From UBA7803 sp040219935 (lineage in GTDB: Bacteria; Pseudomonadota; Gammaproteobacteria; Pseudomonadales; Azotimanducaceae), in NCBI GenBank assembly GCA_040219935.1, contig JAVJUA010000003.1, forward strand, positions 1 through 64,000: 64,000 bases of DNA, read 5' to 3'. The translations under genes were made by a program, and so were the position numbers. The notes under the pieces were generated by a model that saw only the letters and a list, made by a program, of their open reading frames with translations, was not told where the DNA came from and searched no databases. Shown here piece by piece: positions 59,484 to 64,000 of this stretch. Numbering within the stretch: the stretch's first letter is position 1; every line of letters begins with the position of its first letter.

Positions 59484-60659
59484 ATGCCGACCTGGCACAA
59501 CTGGTCCGGCCGTCTGCAGGCGCATCCCGCGCGTCTCGTGTTCGCACGCAGCGAGGGCGAGCTGTCGGCCCTGGTGCGCCGTGCGGCCGGTGAGCGACGG
59601 CCGGTACGGGCCGCCGGCGCCGGCCACAGCCACGCGCCCCTGGTGCCGAGCGACGGCGTGCTGATCGACACGTCGGCGCTGGCCGGCGTGATCAGCATCG
59701 ACACCGCGGCGCAGACCGCCCGGGTGCGGGCCGGCACGCCCATTCACGCCCTGGGCCCGGCGCTGCATGTGGCCGGGCTGGCCCTGACCAATCAGGGCGA
59801 CATCGACCGCCAGGCCATAGCCGGCGCCTGCGCCACCGGCACCCACGGCACCGGCACCACGCTGCGCAATCTGTCCGCCGCCGTGCTCGGCATGCGTCTG
59901 CTGCTCGCCAGCGGCGAATTCGTCGACTGCGATCCGGACCGGAATCCGGCGCTCTGGCAGGCCGCGCGGCTGCATCTGGGCGCGTTCGGCATCGTCACCG
60001 AGCTCGTGCTGCAGCTCCGCAACGCCTACCGCCTGGCCGAGCGCGGCTGGGTCGCTGCGTTGGACGATCTGTTGCCCCAGGTGCCGGCGCTCGCCGCCGA
60101 GGCGCGTCACTTCGAGTTCTTCTGGTACCCGCACGACGACCGGGCGGTGGCGAAGCGCATCGACGAGACCACGGCGGACCCGGCCTACCCGCTGGCCGAC
60201 GAGGGCGGCCGCGTCGGCTGGAGCCACGAGGTGCTGCCCAACCACCGCCCGCACCGCCACACCGAGATGGAGTACAGCGTGCCCGCCGAGCACGGGCTAG
60301 ATTGCCTGATGGCCTTGCGAGCCATGATCCGCGAACGGTTTTCCGAGCTGCGCTGGCCGGTGGAGTACCGCACCCTGGCGGCGGACGACGTCTGGCTGTC
60401 CACGGCCTACCAGCGCGACAGCGTGACCATATCGGTGCACCAGGACATCCGCGAAGATGACGAGCCTTACTTCCGGGCCTGCGAAGCCATCTTCCTCGAG
60501 TTCGGCGGCCGGCCGCACTGGGGCAAGGTGCACTACCTGGATGGCGCCGCGCTGGCCCATCGGCACCCGCGCTGGGCGCACTGGTGGCAAGCGCGCGACC
60601 AGGCCGACCCTGACGGCGTCTTTCTGAACGACTTCCTGCGGGGGCTGCGTCCGGATTAG
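59484..60659 (+). CDS. FAD-linked oxidase, D-arabinono-1,4-lactone oxidase-like
   Basis: A 391-residue VAO-family flavoprotein. The FAD domain shows VRAAGAGHSHAPLVPSDGVLI with the likely flavinylated His and GACATGTHGTGTTLRNL. The C-terminal ALO domain has RPHWGKVHYL (the HWGK motif) and ends FLNDFLRGLRP. It oxidises aldonolactones or sugar alcohols with O2. ATG 59484. Its last 4 bases overlap the convergent hybrid kinase stop (60656). Confidence 0.92.
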   Translation: MPTWHNWSGRLQAHPARLVFARSEGELSALVRRAAGERRPVRAAGAGHSHAPLVPSDGVLIDTSALAGVISIDTAAQTARVRAGTPIHALGPALHVAGLALTNQGDIDRQAIAGACATGTHGTGTTLRNLSAAVLGMRLLLASGEFVDCDPDRNPALWQAARLHLGAFGIVTELVLQLRNAYRLAERGWVAALDDLLPQVPALAAEARHFEFFWYPHDDRAVAKRIDETTADPAYPLADEGGRVGWSHEVLPNHRPHRHTEMEYSVPAEHGLDCLMALRAMIRERFSELRWPVEYRTLAADDVWLSTAYQRDSVTISVHQDIREDDEPYFRACEAIFLEFGGRPHWGKVHYLDGAALAHRHPRWAHWWQARDQADPDGVFLNDFLRGLRPD

Positions 60660-63340
60660 GCGCCGCCGGTGGTGTCCGGCGGGTCTGCGTCCAGCACCTG
60701 CCGCAGACGCCGGGCCAGCTCCTCCCGCCGATACGGCTTCGCCAGCAGGTGCACGCCAGGGTCGAGGCGGCCGTGGTGGACGATGGCGTTGTCCGTGTAC
60801 CCGGATGTGAAGAGCACACGGATGCCGGGATGCCGGGCGCGCACCGCCTCCGCCAGCTCCCGCCCGTTCAGCCCGCCCGGCATGACCACGTCGGTGAACA
60901 GCAGGTCCACGGGGGCATCGGCTGCAAGGGCATCCAGGGCGTCGGGACCGTTGGCCGCCTCGATCACCCGATACCCGAGACTCTCGAGCAGCTCGCGGGC
61001 AAAGCCGCGAACCATGTCGTCGTCTTCCACCAGCAGCACCCGCTCGCTGCCGCCCTGGGGCGGCTCATGCGCGCGCGCCTCCGTCCGCGCCAGGCTGCCG
61101 CGGGCGCGAGGCAGGTAGATCTTGAACGTGGTGCCCTGGCCCGGCTCGGAGTAGACGTTGACCAGCCCACGGGACTGACGGATGAACCCGTAGACCATGG
61201 CCAGACCGAGGCCGGTGCCCTTGCCCTGATCCTTGTTCTTGGTGGAGAAGAACGGCTCGAAGATGCGGTCGAGATGCTCCGACGGAATGCCGACGCCAGT
61301 GTCGGAGACCGCCAGCAGCACGTACTGACCGGGCTCCGCATCCGGGTGTGTGGCGACGTACTCCTCGCCGATCCAGGCGTTGGCGGTCTCGATGGTGAGG
61401 CGTCCGCCGTCGGGCATGGCATCCCGGGCGTTCAGGCAGAGGTTGAGCACCGCATTCTCGATCTGGGCCGGGTCCACCTGCGCCAGCCACAGCCCGGCGC
61501 CGCGGACCAGCTCGAGCTCCACCTGCTCGCCCAGGGAGCGGCGCAGCAACCCATCCATGTCGGCGAGCAGCGCATTGACGTCCACCGGCCGCGGCTCGAG
61601 CATCTGCCGCCGTGCGAACGCCAGCAGCCGCTGCGTCAGGCTGGCGCCGCTTTCGACCGCGCTGCCGATCATCTCCGCCAGCGGCCGCAGCCGGCTGTCG
61701 GGCTCGAGCTGCTCGCGCAGCAGGTCGGCGTTGCCGAGAATGACGGTCAGAAGGTTGTTGAAGTCGTGGGCGACGCCGCCGGTGAGCTGACCGATCGAAT
61801 CCAGCCGCTGCGCCCGCTGGAGCTGGTCTTCCATGTCTTTCTGGTCCGTGACGTCGCGAATGTGCACGGCCAGCCCGCCATCCGGCATGGGGTACACATT
61901 GACGTCCAGCCAGCGGTTGACCAGCGGCGTGAACGCGCGGAAGAACCGTCGCGAACGGGTCGCCGCCGCTTCCTGATACTGCCGCCCGAACTCGGATTCA
62001 CGCGTGCCCGGAAACGCCTCCCAGAAGCTGCGCCCGAGCAGCTCCTCGCGCTTCATGCCCGAGAGCAGCTCCGCCTGCGCGTTGACATAGGTGATGCGCC
62101 ACCCCGCATCGAAGGTGACGAACGGGTCAACGATGCTTTCCAGCGTGGTCGACAGCCGTTCGGCCAGCTCGCGGTAGGACGATTCCACCTGCTTCAACTG
62201 GTGCACGTTCACAGCGCTGCCGTACCACATCTGGACGTTGCCTTCGGCATCGAATATCGGCTGCGCGCTGGTCTGGAACCACTGGTACTCGCCGGTACCG
62301 CTGCGCAACCTGAACTCGGTGACGTAGGGTTCCAGCAGGCGGCGGGCGCGCTCCCAGGCGTCGATGGTCGGCTGCCGGTCATCGGGGTGCACCAGCGACC
62401 GCCAGCCGCCCTCGCCCGCCAGGGCCTCCATGCCGAGGCCCGTGTAGGTCTGCACTGGCCGGCTGAAGTAGTCGACCTGCCCATCCGGCCCCGACGACCA
62501 CACGAAGATGGGCAGCGCATCGGCAAGCTCGCGAAACCGGCGCTGGCTCTCGGAGGCCGTGAGCTCTGCATGCTTCAGCCTGGTGACGTCCTGCAACGCG
62601 CCCTGCACGGCCACCACGTTGCCCGCCTCGTCGTGCACCGGACGCCCGATCGAGCGCACCCAGGTGCGGGTCCCGTCCGCCGCGGTGAGCAGCACCTCTT
62701 CGTCGAAGTGAGCACCCTCGCGCACGCAACGGTCGAAGCAGTGGGCCAGTCGCTGTTGATCGCCTCTGGACAACTGCTCGTTGGCGGCACCGAAATCCGG
62801 CTCGCTGCCGATCGGCACGCCGAAGATGCGATAGACGTCGTCCGTCCAGGTGGGCTTTCCGTCATCGAGACGAACGTACCAGCCACCCAGGCGACCAACG
62901 CGGGCGGCCGCTTCCACGAGGTTCTCGTTGCGCGCCAGCGACTCCCGTGCAGCCTCGAGGTCGGTGCCGAAGTCACCCAACTGGCGCCGGGCACGCACCA
63001 ACATGCTACCCACCACATAGACCAGAACGATGGCGGCGACGGAGCCGAGTCGGTTGGCGATCACGTACTCCACGGCGAATCCGGGCGCGGCCGGCGGCGA
63101 GATCAGATACCCAAACCCTACCAGCAGGCTGCTGACCATGGCCGTCGTCGCAACCAGCGCGCGCCGCTGCGACCACAGCGCCAGCAGCACGACGGGCACG
63201 TAGAGCGTGCCGTGGGCAAAGCCGAGCTGGGTCAAGGCGTCGGTCGCGAACACCAACGCCATGACGAGGCCAGTGGCAAGCCACCATGCCAGGTCGGTAC
63301 CCGGCCTGCCGCCGACGCCCGCGGACGACGATTCAGGCAT
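60656..63340 (-). CDS. PAS-containing hybrid sensor histidine kinase
   Basis: An 894-residue membrane sensor. Four hydrophobic segments (about 18-115) form a MASE-like input, followed by a coiled coil and PAS-type domains (about 145-255, 265-385 and 395-505; GWYVRLDDGKPTWTDDVYRIFGVP and MPIFVWSSGPDGQVDYFSRP are PAS landmarks). HisKA has GGVAHDFNNLLTVILGNADLL with the phosphorylated His near 525; HATPase shows ENAVLNLCLNARDAMPDGG, SDTGVGIP and GKGTGLGLAMVYGF. A REC domain (about 768-890) has phospho-Asp near 817 in LLFTDVVMPGG. ATG 63340 overlaps the GST stop. Confidence 0.93.
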   Translation of the reverse strand: MPESSSAGVGGRPGTDLAWWLATGLVMALVFATDALTQLGFAHGTLYVPVVLLALWSQRRALVATTAMVSSLLVGFGYLISPPAAPGFAVEYVIANRLGSVAAIVLVYVVGSMLVRARRQLGDFGTDLEAARESLARNENLVEAAARVGRLGGWYVRLDDGKPTWTDDVYRIFGVPIGSEPDFGAANEQLSRGDQQRLAHCFDRCVREGAHFDEEVLLTAADGTRTWVRSIGRPVHDEAGNVVAVQGALQDVTRLKHAELTASESQRRFRELADALPIFVWSSGPDGQVDYFSRPVQTYTGLGMEALAGEGGWRSLVHPDDRQPTIDAWERARRLLEPYVTEFRLRSGTGEYQWFQTSAQPIFDAEGNVQMWYGSAVNVHQLKQVESSYRELAERLSTTLESIVDPFVTFDAGWRITYVNAQAELLSGMKREELLGRSFWEAFPGTRESEFGRQYQEAAATRSRRFFRAFTPLVNRWLDVNVYPMPDGGLAVHIRDVTDQKDMEDQLQRAQRLDSIGQLTGGVAHDFNNLLTVILGNADLLREQLEPDSRLRPLAEMIGSAVESGASLTQRLLAFARRQMLEPRPVDVNALLADMDGLLRRSLGEQVELELVRGAGLWLAQVDPAQIENAVLNLCLNARDAMPDGGRLTIETANAWIGEEYVATHPDAEPGQYVLLAVSDTGVGIPSEHLDRIFEPFFSTKNKDQGKGTGLGLAMVYGFIRQSRGLVNVYSEPGQGTTFKIYLPRARGSLARTEARAHEPPQGGSERVLLVEDDDMVRGFARELLESLGYRVIEAANGPDALDALAADAPVDLLFTDVVMPGGLNGRELAEAVRARHPGIRVLFTSGYTDNAIVHHGRLDPGVHLLAKPYRREELARRLRQVLDADPPDTTGGA

Positions 63341-64000
63341 CAAAGGGCTCGATGAAGCGGATGTTGTGCTTGCGCAGGCCGTCGTCGACGACGCTGATGC
63401 CGCCGGTCTTGATCATCCACTCGAGCCGATGATCGCGGTACTCGCGTTTGAACTGCCCCTGCTCCATGGCAGCGCGCACCGCATCCAGGCTCACGGCTTC
63501 GCTGTCGAAGCCGACCGCGGCGGCCGCCTTGCGGCAGGCGGCAACGCTGTCTCGCGCGTTGCAGCGATCGAGCCATGCCGCCAGCGCCGAGCCCGGCTCG
63601 GGACGATGGCCGAAGCCGACGGCGCCATTGACGAACGGGACCACGACCAGGTCGCCCCAGCCGAAGGCGTCACCGTTGAACCACAGGCGCGCGCCGAGTT
63701 GGGCGTCGAGCCAGCGGTACCAGGCGCCGATCTGCTCGCCACCGCGTCTGAGCATGGTCTCCGCCAGGGCGCCGCTGGCCCGGCCGAAGTTCCTGATCTC
63801 CGACAATCCCCAGGTGATGGCCTCGAAGTGGGTGTCCATGGCCTCTTCGAGCATGCGTACGCGGGCGCGCTCGGCCGGGCTCGCGGGCAGCAGCGGCGGC
63901 TGCGGCCAGCGCTCCTCGATGTACTCGAGGATGACGGTGGAGTCAAAAACCGCCACCTCGCCGTCCACCAGCGCCGGCACCTCGCCGCGCGGGCTCACTC
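63333..64000 (-). CDS. Glutathione S-transferase (N-terminus outside the window)
   Basis: The visible 222 residues are most of a GST. SPRGEVPALVDGEVAVFDSTVILEYIEERWPQPPLLP is the end of the thioredoxin-like domain with the glutathione-binding VPALVDGE and DSTVI (Ser/Thr) motif; the helical domain follows with FGWGDLVVVPFVN, the conserved N-capping-box Asp. The first 50 or so residues with the catalytic Ser or Tyr lie past base 64000. Likely cytosolic detoxification. Its stop overlaps the sensor kinase start by 8 bp. Confidence 0.88.
   Translation of the reverse strand, partial: VSPRGEVPALVDGEVAVFDSTVILEYIEERWPQPPLLPASPAERARVRMLEEAMDTHFEAITWGLSEIRNFGRASGALAETMLRRGGEQIGAWYRWLDAQLGARLWFNGDAFGWGDLVVVPFVNGAVGFGHRPEPGSALAAWLDRCNARDSVAACRKAAAAVGFDSEAVSLDAVRAAMEQGQFKREYRDHRLEWMIKTGGISVVDDGLRKHNIRFIEPFDA

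Overview
The window is GC-rich bacterial chromosome, most likely from a gammaproteobacterium. The evidence is a tRNA-Val/tRNA-Asp pair with genome-encoded CCA ends, a glyoxylate-cycle malate synthase G, an ActP-like DUF4212/SSS symporter pair, a Coq4-like protein, a CYTH-CHAD protein, a DUF4197 protein, and many enzymes of acyl-CoA and hydrophobic-substrate catabolism (CaiB, acyl-CoA dehydrogenase, MaoC, SDRs, LLM oxidoreductases, P450). Genus cannot be fixed from this sequence.

Layout. (1) Positions 1-4018 form an accessory region, visibly less GC-rich than the rest. It holds the right end of an IS3-family element, the remnant of a DUF2971-like gene overlapping an unrecognised gene, and a cargo segment (SEC-C/UPF0149 protein plus a vapBC-type toxin-antitoxin pair). 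The cargo lies between two diverged direct repeats of about 260 bp, each including the 3' part of a tRNA-Asp gene; the left tRNA copy is decayed and the right one belongs to the intact tRNA-Asp. (2) 4177-9045: small ion channel, ChrR-like cupin, CYTH-CHAD protein, then a tight set of alpha/beta hydrolase, RraA-like protein and an ArsC-like protein with an in-frame TGA in its redox motif. (3) 9073-13284 (minus): amidohydrolase, CaiB/BaiF CoA-transferase and GPH-type transporter, apparently one operon. (4) 13408-15740: small phosphatase and carboxylesterase. (5) 15701-25531 (minus): ten closely packed genes including amidoligase, class I GATase, YqaA-like membrane protein, zinc metallopeptidase, GAF-SpoIIE-STAS regulator and EthD-type protein. 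(6) 25672-35915: transporters, a PEGA-SUMF1 protein, rsgA, YgjP-like peptidase and LLM oxidoreductase. (7) 35916-44420: two TetR regulators, each beside paired palindromes, a hydrolase, malate synthase G, MDR reductase, MaoC-like proteins, a Coq4-like protein and a DUF4197 protein. (8) 44434-52641: class III aminotransferase, LLM oxidoreductase, four SDRs with a good promoter, a second MDR reductase, a MITE-like element and a P450. (9) 52741-64000: HiPIP, membrane proteins, amidohydrolase, acyl-CoA synthetase, methyltransferase, FAD oxidase, hybrid histidine kinase and a partial GST.

The strongest unusual signal is the ArsC-like gene at 8704-9045. It has a near-ideal Shine-Dalgarno, a TGA where the first Cys of a CxxC motif is expected, and a bacterial-SECIS-like hairpin just downstream, so it is best read as a selenoprotein. 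Other notable signals are two genes whose only sensible start is a CTG overlapping the upstream stop (CTGA), a double-hairpin insertion kept in frame inside an acyl-CoA dehydrogenase, a 267-bp MITE-like element with 23-bp terminal inverted repeats, the tRNA-Asp-derived repeats around the toxin-antitoxin cargo, and the amidoligase/GATase operon.
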